Positions 1-10,143 are shown, numbered from the stretch's first letter. The stretch is DNA of 41,556 nucleotides from Serpentinimonas barnesii (GCF_000696225.1 NZ_BAWN01000001.1:1-41556); one strand, 5' to 3'. Made by a program: numbers and translations. The notes: generated by a model not told the origin, from the letters alone.

Positions 1-773
1 CGTGGGCGCTATCTTGTCAGACCCGTAGGCTGCTGGCAAGGTGGGTTGGCGGGACGGTTACACCGCACTTCCGGGGCTGCTCTGGCTCCATCAACTTGGC
101 CCCGCGCGCCTACCACAGCGGCGACCACGAAGAAATAGCCTGGATGCTGCGGCGCATACGCGAGCAAGTGGGGCCTGCTTGCACCTTGTACGCGGTCGGT
201 GTTTCGTTGGGTGGCAATGCCTTGTTGCGCTGGGCGCAGGAGGCGGGAACCCTTGCAGGGATGATGGTGCGGGCCGTGGCAGCGGTTTCAGCCCCGCTGG
301 ACTTGTCTGCCGCTGGCGATGCGATCGACAGCGGAGCCAATTGCTGGATCTACGCGCAGATGTTTCTGCGCACCATGAAACTCAAGGCGCGCAGCAAAGG
401 GCAGCAGTTTCCGGGTCTGTTTGACTTGCAGCGCGCCTTGGCCGCACGCACCTTGCGAGAATTTGACGACGCCTTTACTGCTCCGCTGCATGGCTTTGCC
501 GGGGTGGACGATTACTGGAGCCGCGCTTCAGCCAAGCCCAGCCTGGCCGCCCTTGAACTGCCGACGCTGCTGCTCAACGCCCGCAACGACCCCTTGGTGC
601 CGGGCAGCAGCCTACCCACTGTGGCTGAGGTGGGGCCATCCACCACGCTGTGGCAACCAGGAACGGGTGGGCATGTGGGTTTTCCGGGGGGCTTGCGCTG
701 GAGTGCTGCAGGTCCACGCTGGAATTTGCAAACCCTGCCTGCCTCCGTGTGCGACTGGCTGGCAGGCCATTAA
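1..773 (+). CDS. YheT-family alpha/beta hydrolase (5' partial)
   Basis: The reading frame is open from the window edge (first full codon at position 3), so the start lies outside. The visible protein carries HFRGCSGS followed by LAPRAYHSGD, the oxyanion-region signature of YheT-type hydrolases. It then has the nucleophile elbow GVSLGGN, an acidic site in NARNDPLVP and a C-terminal catalytic His in GGHVGFPGG. These give a complete Ser-Asp-His triad typical of the alpha/beta hydrolase fold. The physiological substrate of this family is not settled; carboxylesterase activity is usual. The first 20 or so codons (RRLLARWVGGTVTP) match the family a little less well than the rest. It is convergent with the cytochrome gene that follows. 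Confidence 0.85.
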   Translation, partial: WALSCQTRRLLARWVGGTVTPHFRGCSGSINLAPRAYHSGDHEEIAWMLRRIREQVGPACTLYAVGVSLGGNALLRWAQEAGTLAGMMVRAVAAVSAPLDLSAAGDAIDSGANCWIYAQMFLRTMKLKARSKGQQFPGLFDLQRALAARTLREFDDAFTAPLHGFAGVDDYWSRASAKPSLAALELPTLLLNARNDPLVPGSSLPTVAEVGPSTTLWQPGTGGHVGFPGGLRWSAAGPRWNLQTLPASVCDWLAGH

Positions 774-835
774 CCTTGCGGCGATGGGCAGCGGGGGCAA
801 GTGCGCCCCACAACAAACCCGTGAGGGTGTCCGGC

Positions 836-1369
836 TTATTGCGCAGGGGCGGCTGGCGCAGGCGCCGCTGCGGCGTCCGGGGCCACTGGCTCGGGGAAGG
901 AGCCACCGCCAGCGTTGGCCAGATAGACCACGGCGCGCTTGATTTCGAAGTCGCTGAACGCGCCGCCGCCTTGGGCGCCCATGGCACCCTTGCCTTGCAA
1001 GGTGGAGGTGATCAGGCGCTCCAACCCGGCCCCGATGCGCGGCGCCCAAGCCGCGGCGTCGCCAAACTTGGGGGCACCTACCACGCCGGCAGCATGGCAG
1101 GCCATGCAGGCGGATTGGTACACCTGCTGGCCGGTTTGCAGTTCGCGCGTGGCTTCGCGCATGGCCACCGAACCGACGCGCTGGATGCGCTCGGCTAGGG
1201 CGCGCTCTTGCTCGGCCACGTTAACGGGGGGTGCAAAGGGCTTTTGCAACACCAGCACCACCAACAGGGTGGTCACGATCAAGGGGACCACCACGGCCAG
1301 AAGGATCAACCAGCTTTTGAGGTTGAACGTCGAGGGGGCGCCAGCGGGGGAGGATTTTGCGTCACTCAT
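836..1369 (-). CDS. membrane-anchored c-type cytochrome, cytochrome c5-like
   Basis: A 177-residue protein starting at ATG 1369 (MSDAKSS); an upstream in-frame start at 1405 is less likely because the conserved part begins at the later Met. An N-terminal hydrophobic helix at about residues 20-42 should anchor it in the inner membrane. One haem-binding motif CMACH follows, then GAPKFGD. A Met in KGAMGAQGG is a likely sixth haem ligand, as in c5-type class I cytochromes. The C-terminus is an Ala/Pro-rich tail. It probably shuttles electrons on the periplasmic side of the membrane to a terminal oxidase; the partner is not visible here. It is divergent from the parA-like gene. Confidence 0.85.
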   Translation of the reverse strand: MSDAKSSPAGAPSTFNLKSWLILLAVVVPLIVTTLLVVLVLQKPFAPPVNVAEQERALAERIQRVGSVAMREATRELQTGQQVYQSACMACHAAGVVGAPKFGDAAAWAPRIGAGLERLITSTLQGKGAMGAQGGGAFSDFEIKRAVVYLANAGGGSFPEPVAPDAAAAPAPAAPAQ

Positions 1370-1438
1370 GGGGGGCCTTTGGATGCGAAAACGGCTCAAA
1401 AACACAGGAGCCCAAGCAGGGGGGCTCCGACTGGCACC

Positions 1439-1467
1439 ATTATAAGCGGCAGCAAGCAGGAAAACTC
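1439..1467 (-). promoter_or_regulatory. candidate promoter of the cytochrome c gene
   Basis: The reverse strand has a perfect TATAAT at 1444-1439. The -35 region about 17 nt upstream (near 1467-1462, GAGTTT) is weak. Transcription would start near 1432 and give a leader of roughly 60 nt. That leader contains the inverted repeat GGAGCCC/GGGCTCC at about 1410-1431. Confidence 0.4.
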
Positions 1468-1537
1468 ATCCGGTATCGCCGGCCAAGCGCGGCGGCGTTA
1501 TGATGCCAAGAGCGCATTCGCGCACGAAAGCCGCAAC

Positions 1538-2302
1538 ATGCCACTGGTCGTATTCAATCAAAAAGGCGGGGTGGGCAAGTCCACCATCGCGTGCAACTTG
1601 GCCGCCATCAGCGCGGCGCAGGGGCGTCGCACCTTGCTGATCGACCTCGACGTGCAGGGCAATTCGAGCCGCTACCTGCTCGGTGCCCAGCCCGCCACCC
1701 AAGCCGGTGGGGTGGCCGGTTTTTTTGAGCAGACGCTGAGCTACACCTTCAATCCGCTGGCGCCCACGCACTTTGTGCAGCGCACGCCCTTTGAAGGGCT
1801 GGACCTGCTGGCCGCCAGCCCAGCGCTGGATGAGTTGCAGCCCAAGCTGGAAGCGCGCCACAAAATCTACAAGCTGCGCGAGGCGCTGGCACTGCTGGGC
1901 CGCGAGTATGCGCAGATCTACCTCGACACCCCGCCAGCGCTGAACTTCTACACCCGCTCGGCGCTCATGGGGGCCAGCGGCTGCCTGATTCCTTTCGATT
2001 GCGACGACTTTTCGCGCCAGGCGCTCTACACCTTGCTGGCCAATGTGGAAGAAATCCGCGCCGACCACAACGCGGCGCTGCAGGTGAAAGGCATCGTGGT
2101 GAACCAGTTCCAGCCCCGCGCACGGCTGCCGCAGCAACTGGTGCAAGAGCTAATCGACGAAGGGCTGCCGGTGCTGCAACCTTATCTGCAATCGTCGGTC
2201 AAGGTGCGCGAGTCGCACCAGTTGGCGCGCCCGCTCATCCACCTCGAGCCCAAACACCCGCTCACCCAGGCCCTGCTGGCGCTGCACCAGCGGCTGCTCT
2301 AG
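1538..2302 (+). CDS. ParA/MinD-like P-loop ATPase (orphan)
   Basis: A 254-residue protein with the deviant Walker A motif KGGVGKST at residues 9-16. The Walker A' region LLIDLDVQGNSS and the Walker B-like stretch IYLDTPPAL are also present. These define the ParA/Soj ATPase family, which forms ATP-dependent dimers on DNA to position plasmids, chromosomes or protein complexes. The start at ATG 1538 was chosen because homology begins there; the open frame continues upstream to 1208 without conserved sequence. No parB or parS-like site is next to it, so it is unlikely to be the chromosomal parA. Its cargo is unknown. Confidence 0.85.
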   Translation: MPLVVFNQKGGVGKSTIACNLAAISAAQGRRTLLIDLDVQGNSSRYLLGAQPATQAGGVAGFFEQTLSYTFNPLAPTHFVQRTPFEGLDLLAASPALDELQPKLEARHKIYKLREALALLGREYAQIYLDTPPALNFYTRSALMGASGCLIPFDCDDFSRQALYTLLANVEEIRADHNAALQVKGIVVNQFQPRARLPQQLVQELIDEGLPVLQPYLQSSVKVRESHQLARPLIHLEPKHPLTQALLALHQRLL

Positions 2303-2462
2303 GCCCAAAGCAGCGCGTGGCGGCGCCTAGGGCGCGAGGCGGGTGCGGCATCCCCAGCGCCGCTTTATTCACGTTTTCCCTGTAACATGCTTCGCTTTCG
2401 CAGATGTGTGCGCGGGCTGGCCCTTGCTACCATCCGCGCCTTTGCGTTTGAGGATATTGAAT

Positions 2463-3572
2463 ATGCTGCTGCACATGGTTTTTTTCGTCGCCGGTCTGGT
2501 GGCTTTGGTGTTCGGGGCCAGCTCGCTGGTGCGCGGGGCCTCCAAGCTGGCGCTGTCGGTGGGCATTTCGCCGCTGGTGGTGGGGCTGACCATCGTGGCC
2601 TTTGGCACCAGCGCCCCCGAGATGGCGGTTACCGTCGGGGCGGTGATGAATGAGCAGTACGACATCGCGGTGGGCAACGTGATCGGCAGCAACATCTTCA
2701 ACGTGCTGTTTATCTTGGGGCTGAGCGCAATCATCGTGCCGCTGGTGGTGCACACCCAGTTGATCCGCCAAGAGGTGCCGATCATGATCGGGGCTTCGTT
2801 GCTGGTGCTGGCCTTGGGGCTCGACGGAGCCATCAGTTGGATCGACGGGGCCATTTTGTTTGGCCTGTTGCTGACCTATACCGGCTTTTTGGTGGTGCAG
2901 TCGCGCCGCGCCACGGCTGCCGAATCGGCTGAGTTTGACGCCGAATTGAAACCCGCCACCGCCGCCGACTGGGATGGCAAGCTGCCGGTGCAGATCGTGT
3001 TGATTCTCATCGGGCTGGTGCTGCTGGTGCTGGGCTCGGGCTGGTTGGTGGATTCGTCCATCGCCTTCGCGCGCTTTTTTGGCGTGAGCGAGCTGATCAT
3101 CGGTCTGACCATCGTCGCTGCGGGTACTTCGATGCCGGAGGTGGCCACGTCCATCACCGCGGCCATCAAGGGCGAGCGCGACATAGCCGTGGGCAACGTG
3201 GTGGGCAGCAACACCTTCAACCTGCTGGGGGTGCTGGGGCTGGGGGGTTTGGTCTCGTTTGGATCGGCGGGCTTGATTTTCTCTGAAGCGGTGCTGGCCT
3301 TCGACATCTGGATCATGCTGGCGGTGGCGCTGGCCTGCCTGCCGGTGTTCATTTCCGGGCGTGAGATTGCGCGCTGGGAAGGCGCGGTGTTCTTTGGCTA
3401 CTACGTGGCCTATGTGGCCTACCTGATTTTGGCGGCGCAACAACACGCGGCCTTGCACGGCTTTAGCATGGTGATGCTGGGCTTCGTGGTGCCGCTGACG
3501 ATCATCACGCTGGTGGTGGTGATGCTGCGCCAAAAGCCGCCGGCCAGCGGCGCTGACGCTGGAACGAATTGA
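2463..3572 (+). CDS. calcium/sodium antiporter (YrbG-like, CaCA superfamily)
   Basis: A 369-residue integral membrane protein with the two inverted alpha repeats of Ca2+/cation antiporters. The first has GTSAPEMAVT and GNVIGSNIFNVLFILG. The second has GTSMPEVATS and GNVVGSNTFNLLGVLG. The Glu residue in each PE pair and the GSN(I/T)FN segments form the ion-binding centre in this family. About ten membrane helices are expected. It probably expels Ca2+ or another cation across the inner membrane in exchange for Na+ or H+. The start at ATG 2463 is preceded by GAGG about 10 nt upstream; the longer frame from 2343 is not conserved. Confidence 0.88.
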   Translation: MLLHMVFFVAGLVALVFGASSLVRGASKLALSVGISPLVVGLTIVAFGTSAPEMAVTVGAVMNEQYDIAVGNVIGSNIFNVLFILGLSAIIVPLVVHTQLIRQEVPIMIGASLLVLALGLDGAISWIDGAILFGLLLTYTGFLVVQSRRATAAESAEFDAELKPATAADWDGKLPVQIVLILIGLVLLVLGSGWLVDSSIAFARFFGVSELIIGLTIVAAGTSMPEVATSITAAIKGERDIAVGNVVGSNTFNLLGVLGLGGLVSFGSAGLIFSEAVLAFDIWIMLAVALACLPVFISGREIARWEGAVFFGYYVAYVAYLILAAQQHAALHGFSMVMLGFVVPLTIITLVVVMLRQKPPASGADAGTN

Positions 3573-3637
3573 GGTGCCACGGGGTGCGGGCTTGGTGCAT
3601 GGACTGCGGGGACTGCGGGAGCTGCAGGGGCTAGGGC

Positions 3638-5764
3638 GTGGCTGAGCCCGCCCCGCGCCCCAGCGCCCTGAGCGGGCCACAAAAAGCGCTGCGCAAGCTC
3701 GGCCTGCTGCGCCCGATCGACCTGGCGCTGCACCTGCCGCTGCGCTACGAGGACCAGACCCGCATCACCCCCTTGGCGCAGGCGCAGGCCGGGCAGACGC
3801 TGCAGATTGAGGGCACGGTGCGCAGCGCCGAGGTGCGCAGTGCGGGCCGGCGCCAGTTGCAGGTGCTGCTCGACGATGGCAGCGGCCGCTGCACCCTGTT
3901 GTTTTTCCACTTCAGCGGCGCGCAGCAAAAGGCGCTTGCTCCGGGGGCGCGCATCCGCGCCCGGGGCGAGCTGCGCAGCGGCCTGTTTGGCCCCACGCTC
4001 TTGCACCCGCAGTGGCAGCGCGCCGAGGGCGAGTTGCCGCGCACCCTCACCCCCGTCTATCCGGCCAGCGCCGGGCTGCCGCAGGCCTATCTGCGCCGCG
4101 CCATTGTGGGGGCGCTGGAGCGCGCCGATTTGAGCGAGACCGTGCCCGCGCAAGCCTGGGCCGACTGCCCTGGGCTGCAGCCCGAGCCCGAGCAGCTTGC
4201 AGCAGCGCCGCAGGGCAGTTTGCGCGCTGCTTTGCAGTGGCTGCACCAGCCACCGCCCGGGGTGGCGCTGGACAGCCTGGAGCAGCGCACGCACCCGGCC
4301 TGGGTGCGCCTAAAGGCCGAAGAACTGCTGGCGCAGCAACTGGCGCAGTGGCAGGCGCGGCGCGAGCGCTTGCTGCGCCAGGCCCCGGCTTTGCTGGCGC
4401 GCCCAGAGGGTTTGGCGCGCGCTTTGCAAGCCGTTTTACCCTTTGCGCTCACGGCAGCCCAAGGCCGGGTAGGCGCCGAAATCGTGGCCGACTTGGCCCG
4501 CAGCACCCCCATGCACCGCCTGCTGCAAGGCGATGTGGGCAGCGGCAAAACGGTGGTGGCGGCGCTGGCGGCGGCGCACGCCATCGACGCCGGCTGGCAG
4601 TGCGCCCTGATGGCCCCGACCGAAATCCTGGCCGAGCAGCATTTTGGCAAGCTGGTGGGCTGGCTTGCCCCCCTGCTGGCCCCTCAGGGCTTGTGCGTGG
4701 CCTGGCTCACCGGCAGCCAGGGCAAGGCAGAGCGCGCCGCCATGCTGGAGGCGGTGCAGCGGGGCACGGCGGCGCTGGTGGTGGGCACCCACGCCGTGAT
4801 CGGTGAGCAGGTGCGTTTTGCGCGCCTAGGGCTGGCCTTGATCGACGAGCAGCACCGCTTTGGTGTGGCGCAGCGGCTGGCGCTGCGCGAGAAAAACGCC
4901 GACTGCGAGCCGCACCTGCTGATGATGAGCGCGACCCCGATCCCGCGCACGCTGGCCATGAGCCATTTCGCCGACCTCGACGTCTCGACCCTGGACGAGT
5001 TGCCCCCTGGGCGCAGCCCGATCCTGACCAAGCTGCTCAGCGCCAGCCGGCGCGACGAGCTGCTGGAGCGGCTGCGCGCGCAACTGGCGCAAGGGCGGCA
5101 GGCCTACTGGGTTTGCCCCCTGATCGAAGAAAGCGAGGCGCTCGATTTGCGCAACGCCCAGGCCACGGCAGGCGAGCTGGAAGCGGCGCTGGCGGGCGGC
5201 ACCGGCCCCGACGGCGCGCCCTTGCAAGTTGGGCTGCTGCACGCGCGCCTGCCCGTGGCAGAAAAAAAGGCCGTGATGGCGCGCTTTAGCGCCGGGCAGA
5301 TTGGGGTGCTGGTGAGCACCACGGTGATCGAGGTGGGAGTCGATGTGCCCAACGCCACGCTGATGGTGATCGAGCACGCCGAGCGCTTTGGCCTGAGCCA
5401 GTTGCACCAGTTGCGCGGCCGCGTCGGGCGCGGGGCGGCGGCCTCGGTGTGCGTGCTGCTGTACGCACCCGGCGAGCACGGCCGCCTGAGCGAGACGGCG
5501 CGCCAGCGCCTGCGCGCGCTGGCCGAAACCCACGACGGCTTCGAAATCGCGCGCCGCGACCTGGAAATCCGCGGCCCCGGCGAGTTTCTGGGGGCGCGCC
5601 AATCGGGCTTGCCGCTGCTGCGCTTTGCCGACCTGGCCCAGGATGCGCCGCTGCTGGAGTGGGCGCGCGCTTGGGCCCCGCGCCTGCTGGCCGAGCAACC
5701 GCAAGCGGCTCAGGCCCACATTGAGCGCTGGTTGGGAGCAAAATCGGACTTTCACAAGGCCTGA
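3638..5764 (+). CDS. recG: ATP-dependent DNA helicase RecG
   Basis: A 708-residue protein starting at GTG 3638; RecG is usually about 690 residues. The N-terminal wedge/OB-fold domain begins with LRYEDQT and covers roughly residues 25-200. Helicase motif I GDVGSGKT lies at about residues 298-305. The DEQHRFG box is near 402, followed by MMSATPIPRT. Motif VI-like QLRGRVGRG and the C-terminal RecG segment with GPGEFLGARQSG complete it. RecG remodels stalled replication forks and branch-migrates Holliday junctions. It is separated from oxyR by only 13 nt, so the two are probably co-transcribed; recG and oxyR are also neighbours in Pseudomonas. Confidence 0.95.
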   Translation: MAEPAPRPSALSGPQKALRKLGLLRPIDLALHLPLRYEDQTRITPLAQAQAGQTLQIEGTVRSAEVRSAGRRQLQVLLDDGSGRCTLLFFHFSGAQQKALAPGARIRARGELRSGLFGPTLLHPQWQRAEGELPRTLTPVYPASAGLPQAYLRRAIVGALERADLSETVPAQAWADCPGLQPEPEQLAAAPQGSLRAALQWLHQPPPGVALDSLEQRTHPAWVRLKAEELLAQQLAQWQARRERLLRQAPALLARPEGLARALQAVLPFALTAAQGRVGAEIVADLARSTPMHRLLQGDVGSGKTVVAALAAAHAIDAGWQCALMAPTEILAEQHFGKLVGWLAPLLAPQGLCVAWLTGSQGKAERAAMLEAVQRGTAALVVGTHAVIGEQVRFARLGLALIDEQHRFGVAQRLALREKNADCEPHLLMMSATPIPRTLAMSHFADLDVSTLDELPPGRSPILTKLLSASRRDELLERLRAQLAQGRQAYWVCPLIEESEALDLRNAQATAGELEAALAGGTGPDGAPLQVGLLHARLPVAEKKAVMARFSAGQIGVLVSTTVIEVGVDVPNATLMVIEHAERFGLSQLHQLRGRVGRGAAASVCVLLYAPGEHGRLSETARQRLRALAETHDGFEIARRDLEIRGPGEFLGARQSGLPLLRFADLAQDAPLLEWARAWAPRLLAEQPQAAQAHIERWLGAKSDFHKA

Positions 5765-5777
5765 AGCGGGCACTGCC

Positions 5778-6740
5778 ATGACCCTGACCGAACTCAAGTA
5801 CATCGTTGCCGTGGCGCGCGAGCGCCATTTTGGCCGGGCCGCCGAGGCCTGCTTTGTCTCGCAGCCCACGCTGAGCGTGGCGATCAAGAAGCTGGAAGAA
5901 GAGCTGGACCTCAAGCTGTTCGAGCGCAGCGCCAGCGAGGTGAGCGTGACGCCTTTGGGGGCCGAGGTGGTGCGCCAGGCGCAGGTGGTGCTGGAGCAAG
6001 CCGCGCTCATCAAAGAAATCGCCCAGCGTGGCCAAGACCCGCTGGCCGGCCCGCTGCGCCTGGGGGTGATCTACACCATCGGCCCCTACCTGCTGCCCGA
6101 CTTGGTGCGCCGCGTGATCGAGCGCACGCCGCAGATGCCGCTGCTGCTGCAAGAAAACCTCACCGCCAAGCTGCTGGAGCAGTTGCGCATTGGCGAGCTC
6201 GACGCCGCCATTCTGGCCGAGCCCTTCCCCGACACCAACCTGGCCATCGCGCCACTGTACGACGAGCCCTTTTGGGTGGCCTTGCCGGTGCAGCACCCGC
6301 TGGCGCAGCACAGCAGCGTGAGCGCCGAGCAACTCAAACAAGAGACCATGCTGCTGCTCGGGGCCGGGCACTGCTTTCGCGACCACGTGCTCGAAGTCTG
6401 CCCAGAGTTTGCGCGCTACGCCAGCAACGCCGAAGGCATACGGCGCAGCTTTGAGGGCTCCTCGCTGGAAACCATCAAGCACATGGTGGCCGCAGGCATG
6501 GGCATCACGCTGGTGCCGCGCCTGAGTGTGCCGGCGGCGGCGCTGGCGGCGCAGGCCGGGGCCCCGTTGCCGCCCGACGGGGCGCCCTATGTGCGCTACC
6601 TGCCCTTTGCCGGTGCACCGCCCACCCGGCGCGTGGTGCTGGCTTGGCGGCGCAGCTTCACCCGCTACGAGGCCATCGCTGCCTTGCGCAACGCCATTTA
6701 CGCCTGTGCCTTGCCCGGGGTGCAGCGCCTGACCCCATGA
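5778..6740 (+). CDS. oxyR: LysR-family peroxide sensor OxyR
   Basis: A 320-residue LysR-type regulator. The winged helix-turn-helix is at about residues 1-60, including [19 protein letters not shown]. The regulatory domain contains [12 protein letters not shown], placing the redox cysteines at Cys199 and Cys208. This is the same numbering as E. coli OxyR, in which these two residues form the disulphide that activates transcription of catalase and alkyl hydroperoxide reductase genes. The start at ATG 5778 fits the family N-terminus. The stop codon overlaps the ubiA start (ATGA), so the two genes are likely translationally coupled. Confidence 0.95.
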   Translation: MTLTELKYIVAVARERHFGRAAEACFVSQPTLSVAIKKLEEELDLKLFERSASEVSVTPLGAEVVRQAQVVLEQAALIKEIAQRGQDPLAGPLRLGVIYTIGPYLLPDLVRRVIERTPQMPLLLQENLTAKLLEQLRIGELDAAILAEPFPDTNLAIAPLYDEPFWVALPVQHPLAQHSSVSAEQLKQETMLLLGAGHCFRDHVLEVCPEFARYASNAEGIRRSFEGSSLETIKHMVAAGMGITLVPRLSVPAAALAAQAGAPLPPDGAPYVRYLPFAGAPPTRRVVLAWRRSFTRYEAIAALRNAIYACALPGVQRLTP

Positions 6741-7627
6741 ACGCCGCCGCCCCGGGTGCGCCGGGCCGGCTGGCGCTGTACCTGGACTTGATTCGCTGGG
6801 ACCGCCCGGCCGGCTGGCTGCTGCTGCTCTGGCCCAGCCTGTCGGCGCTGTGGCTGGCGGCCGAGGGCTGGCCGGGCTGGCACCTGCTGGCGGTGTTCGT
6901 GCTGGGCACGATTTTGATGCGCAGCGCGGGTTGTTGCAGCAACGATGTGGCCGACCGCGAATTTGACCGCCACGTCAAGCGCACCGCGCAGCGGCCCGTG
7001 ACCAGTGGGCGCGTGCAGGCGCGCGAGGCGCTGCTGCTGGGTGCGGCCCTGGCTTTGCTGGCATTTATGCTGGTGCTCACCACCACCGCAGCGGCGGTGG
7101 CGTGGTCGGTGCCGGCGCTGCTGGTGGCGCTGCTCTACCCTTATGCCAAGCGCGTTTTTGCCATGCCGCAGGCGGTGCTGGGGGTGGCCTTCAGCTTTGG
7201 CATCCCCATGGCCTATGCGGCAGCGCAGGGCGCTGTGCCCGCATTCGCTTGGGCGCTGTTGCTGGCCAATCTGTTCTGGGTGTTGGCCTACGACACCGAA
7301 TACGCGATGGTGGACCGCGACGACGACTTGCGCATCGGCATGAAAACCTCGGCCATCACGCTCGGGCGCTTTGATGTGGCGGCGGTGGCCGGCTTTTACC
7401 TGCTGCACCTGCTGCTCTGGGGCGCGCTGCTGTGGCCGCAGGTGGGCGGGCTCTGGTTTGGGCTGGCGCTGGGCCTGGCGCTGGCGCAGGTGGGCTGGCA
7501 CCTGGGGCTGATCCGCCAGCGCCAGCGCGAGGGCTGCTTTCGCGCCTTTAAGCTCAACCACTGGCTCGGTTTCACCCTGTTTGCCGGGGTGGCGCTGGAG
7601 TATGCGCTGCGCGGGGCGCCTGCCTAG
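6737..7627 (+). CDS. ubiA: 4-hydroxybenzoate octaprenyltransferase UbiA
   Basis: A 296-residue polytopic membrane protein. The first Asp-rich motif is NDVADREFD at residues 69-77 and the second is [12 protein letters not shown] near residue 190. Both bind Mg2+ and the polyprenyl diphosphate in UbiA prenyltransferases. The N-terminal segment [16 protein letters not shown] is typical of the ubiquinone branch. It attaches the polyprenyl tail to 4-hydroxybenzoate in ubiquinone synthesis. The start overlaps the oxyR stop by 4 nt. Its stop codon overlaps that of convergent proC at 7624-7627. Confidence 0.93.
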   Translation: MNAAAPGAPGRLALYLDLIRWDRPAGWLLLLWPSLSALWLAAEGWPGWHLLAVFVLGTILMRSAGCCSNDVADREFDRHVKRTAQRPVTSGRVQAREALLLGAALALLAFMLVLTTTAAAVAWSVPALLVALLYPYAKRVFAMPQAVLGVAFSFGIPMAYAAAQGAVPAFAWALLLANLFWVLAYDTEYAMVDRDDDLRIGMKTSAITLGRFDVAAVAGFYLLHLLLWGALLWPQVGGLWFGLALGLALAQVGWHLGLIRQRQREGCFRAFKLNHWLGFTLFAGVALEYALRGAPA

Positions 7628-8550
7628 CCCCCAAACTCGTCGCCCATTTCGCGCGCGCGCCGGTGCGCCGCAGCGATGGCCGCCACGAAGGCATCGGCCA
7701 CTTGGGCCGCTTCCAGCACGCTCAGGGCGGCGTGGGTGGTGCCGCCTTTGGAGGTGACGCGCTGGCGCAGCACCTCGGGCGGCTCGCTGCTGCTTTGCGC
7801 CAGTTGCGCCGCGCCGACGAAGGTGCCGATGGCCAGCTCGGACGCGGCGGCGGGGCTTAGGCCCAACTCGGTGCCAGCGCGGCGCATGGCCTCCAGAAAA
7901 TAAAACACATAGGCCGGCCCGGAGCCCGACAGCGCGGTGACGGCGTCCAGGTCCGACTCTTGCGGCAGCCAAAGCGTGCGCCCGGTGCCCGCCAACAGCG
8001 CCTGCACCTGCTCGCGCTCGGCCGCACTCACGCCCGCGCGGGCGTAGAGGCCGGTCATGCCCAAGCCAACCAGCGCCGGGGTGTTGGGCATGGCGCGCAC
8101 GATGCGCTCGCTGCCCAGCCAGCGCGCCATGCTCTCGGTGCGGATGCCTGCGGCCACGCTCAGGTGCAGGGCATGGGCGGGCAGGTGGGGGGCGGATTCC
8201 AGTGCCGCTTGTTTGAACGTTTGCGGTTTGACGGCCCAGACCACGATATGGGCCGATTGGGGGGGTTGCTCGCCCTGGGTGGCTGGGTCGGGTGTGCCGG
8301 CTTGGACGAGGCCGCGGGCATTGGGGTGCACCGCCACACCGGGGAACTGCTGCGCCAGGCGCTCGCGCTGTTCGTCCCAAGGTTCGACGATGTGCAGCGC
8401 GGCTGCGGGGTGGCCTTGGCGCAGCAGGCCGCCGACGATGGCGCTGGCCATGTTGCCGCCGCCGATGAAGTAGATTTGGCCGGGCGCACCGGGGTTGGGT
8501 GGCAGGCTGGGCAGATGGGTTGTGCGGGTGGGGCTGGTGGAGCTGTTCAT
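7624..8550 (-). CDS. proC: pyrroline-5-carboxylate reductase ProC
   Basis: A 308-residue protein from ATG 8550; a TTG start at 8568 is possible but less likely. After a Ser/Thr/Pro-rich N-terminal extension of about 25 residues, the Rossmann dinucleotide motif [15 protein letters not shown] appears. The C-terminal signature [16 protein letters not shown] and [11 protein letters not shown] are diagnostic for ProC. It reduces pyrroline-5-carboxylate to proline using NAD(P)H in the cytoplasm. The gene ends tail-to-tail with ubiA with overlapping stop codons, so there is no room for a terminator between them. Confidence 0.93.
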   Translation of the reverse strand: MNSSTSPTRTTHLPSLPPNPGAPGQIYFIGGGNMASAIVGGLLRQGHPAAALHIVEPWDEQRERLAQQFPGVAVHPNARGLVQAGTPDPATQGEQPPQSAHIVVWAVKPQTFKQAALESAPHLPAHALHLSVAAGIRTESMARWLGSERIVRAMPNTPALVGLGMTGLYARAGVSAAEREQVQALLAGTGRTLWLPQESDLDAVTALSGSGPAYVFYFLEAMRRAGTELGLSPAAASELAIGTFVGAAQLAQSSSEPPEVLRQRVTSKGGTTHAALSVLEAAQVADAFVAAIAAAHRRAREMGDEFGG

Positions 8551-8649
8551 GCCGCCATTGTCGCGCAAGGTGCTCGCGCTGCAGCCGCACGGTTCGGGGC
8601 CCTGAGAGGTGCCTTCAGGGCTGCAGGGTTTGGGGCTGGCTGGGGCGCT

Positions 8650-10143
8650 TCAGGGGGCCACGGTCTGGCGCACCGCGTGTTCCCAGCGCGCCATTTTGGC
8701 GGCCGCCTCGTCGCGCGAGAGCGTAGGCAGGAACGTGCGCTCGCAGCGCCACTGCCGGCTCAGATCCTCCAGCCCACCATAGACGCCGGCGTGCAGCCCG
8801 GCCAGCCAGGCCGCGCCCAAGGCGGTGGTCTCGGTCACGGCCGGGCGCAGCACCGGAATGCCCAGCAGGTCGGCCTGCATCTGCATCAGCAAATCGTTGA
8901 CGCAGGCCCCGCCATCGACGCGCAGCTCGCTCAGCGGCACCCCGCCTGCGGCCACCGCGTCGCGGCTCATGGCTTGCAGCAGGGCCGCACTCTGGAAGGC
9001 GATGCTCTCCAGCGCCGCGCGGGCGATGTGCGCCATCGTGCTGCCGCGCGTCAGGCCGGTGATGCTGCCGCGCGCCTCGGGTTGCCAATAGGGCGCGCCC
9101 AGCCCGGTAAAGGCAGGCACCAGCGTCACGCCACCGGCATCGGGCACGCTGGCGGCCAGCGCCTGCACCTCGCTGCTGGAGTCGATGGCGCGCAGGCCGT
9201 CGCGCAGCCACTGCACCACCGCGCCGCCCACAAACACGCTGCCTTCGAGCGCGTACTGCGGGGTGCCCGCCGCTTGGGCCACTGCGGTGCTGATCAGGCC
9301 GTGCTGGCTTTGCTGCATGCGCTCGCCCGTGTGCATGAGCAAAAAGCAGCCGGTGCCGTAGGTGTTTTTGGCCATGCCGGGCTGGAAGCAGGCCTGGCCG
9401 AACAGGGCGCTTTGCTGGTCGCCCGCCACGCCGGCAATGCGCACCGGCGCACCCAAGCACTCGGCGCTGCTGAGGCCGTAGTCGGCGCTCGACGGCCGCA
9501 CCTCCGGCAGCAACGCGCGCGGAATGTTGAACAGCGCCAGCAACTCCTCGTCCCACTGGCGCGTGTGCAGGTTCAGCAGCAGCGTGCGGGCGGCGTTGCT
9601 AAAGTCGGTGGCGTGCAGCGCACCGCCTGTGAGCTGCCACAGCAACCACGAGTCGATGGTGCCAAAAGCCAGCTCGCCGCGCTCGGCGCACGCCCGTGCC
9701 CCTGGGGTGTGATCGAGCAACCAGGCGATTTTGCTGGCCGAAAAATAGGGGTCCAGCCGCAGCCCGGTCTTGGCCTGCACCCAGGGCTCGTGCCCGGCCG
9801 CTTGCAGCGCGGCGCAGGCGGCGCTGGTGCGCCGGTCTTGCCAGACGATGGCGCGCCCCAGCGGCGCACCGCTGCGCCGCTCCCACAGCAGCGTGGTTTC
9901 GCGCTGGTTGGTCAGACCAATGGCGGCAATCTGCTGCGCCTGCAAGCCGGCCAAGCTCAGGGCTTGGCGCGCAGTGGCCAGTTGCGTGGCCCAGATCTCG
10001 TGCGGGCAGTGCTCGACCCAGCCCGGCTGCGGGTAGTGCTGCCGGATTTCCTGCTGCGCCTGCGCCAGCACGCGGCCCTGGCGGTCAAAGACGATGCTGC
10101 GCGAACTGGTGGTGCCCTGGTCCAGGGCCAGCAAATAAGCCAT
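8650..10143 (-). CDS. glpK: glycerol kinase GlpK
   Basis: A 497-residue FGGY-family kinase, the usual length. The N-terminal phosphate-binding motif is [11 protein letters not shown] at residues 5-15. [22 protein letters not shown] and the C-terminal [16 protein letters not shown] region follow. It phosphorylates glycerol to sn-glycerol-3-phosphate, the substrate of the divergently encoded GlpD. The start at ATG 10143 ([10 protein letters not shown]) was preferred over the in-frame 10206 start because family homology begins there. No glpF facilitator gene is present in the window. Confidence 0.95.
   Translation of the reverse strand: MAYLLALDQGTTSSRSIVFDRQGRVLAQAQQEIRQHYPQPGWVEHCPHEIWATQLATARQALSLAGLQAQQIAAIGLTNQRETTLLWERRSGAPLGRAIVWQDRRTSAACAALQAAGHEPWVQAKTGLRLDPYFSASKIAWLLDHTPGARACAERGELAFGTIDSWLLWQLTGGALHATDFSNAARTLLLNLHTRQWDEELLALFNIPRALLPEVRPSSADYGLSSAECLGAPVRIAGVAGDQQSALFGQACFQPGMAKNTYGTGCFLLMHTGERMQQSQHGLISTAVAQAAGTPQYALEGSVFVGGAVVQWLRDGLRAIDSSSEVQALAASVPDAGGVTLVPAFTGLGAPYWQPEARGSITGLTRGSTMAHIARAALESIAFQSAALLQAMSRDAVAAGGVPLSELRVDGGACVNDLLMQMQADLLGIPVLRPAVTETTALGAAWLAGLHAGVYGGLEDLSRQWRCERTFLPTLSRDEAAAKMARWEHAVRQTVAP

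Noticed and set aside
774-835. GGGGC/GCCCC hairpin between the hydrolase and cytochrome genes as a terminator
   Set aside because: The stem is short (5 bp) and no T-tract follows on either strand.
1499-1504. TATGAT as -10 of the parA-like gene
   Set aside because: The -10 is plausible but no -35 match lies at a suitable distance, so it was not listed as a promoter.
2427-3680. Long reverse-strand open frame opposite the CaCA antiporter gene
   Set aside because: It is a GC-rich antisense shadow with His/Gln/Arg-rich, non-conserved composition. The forward strand encodes clear CaCA motifs.
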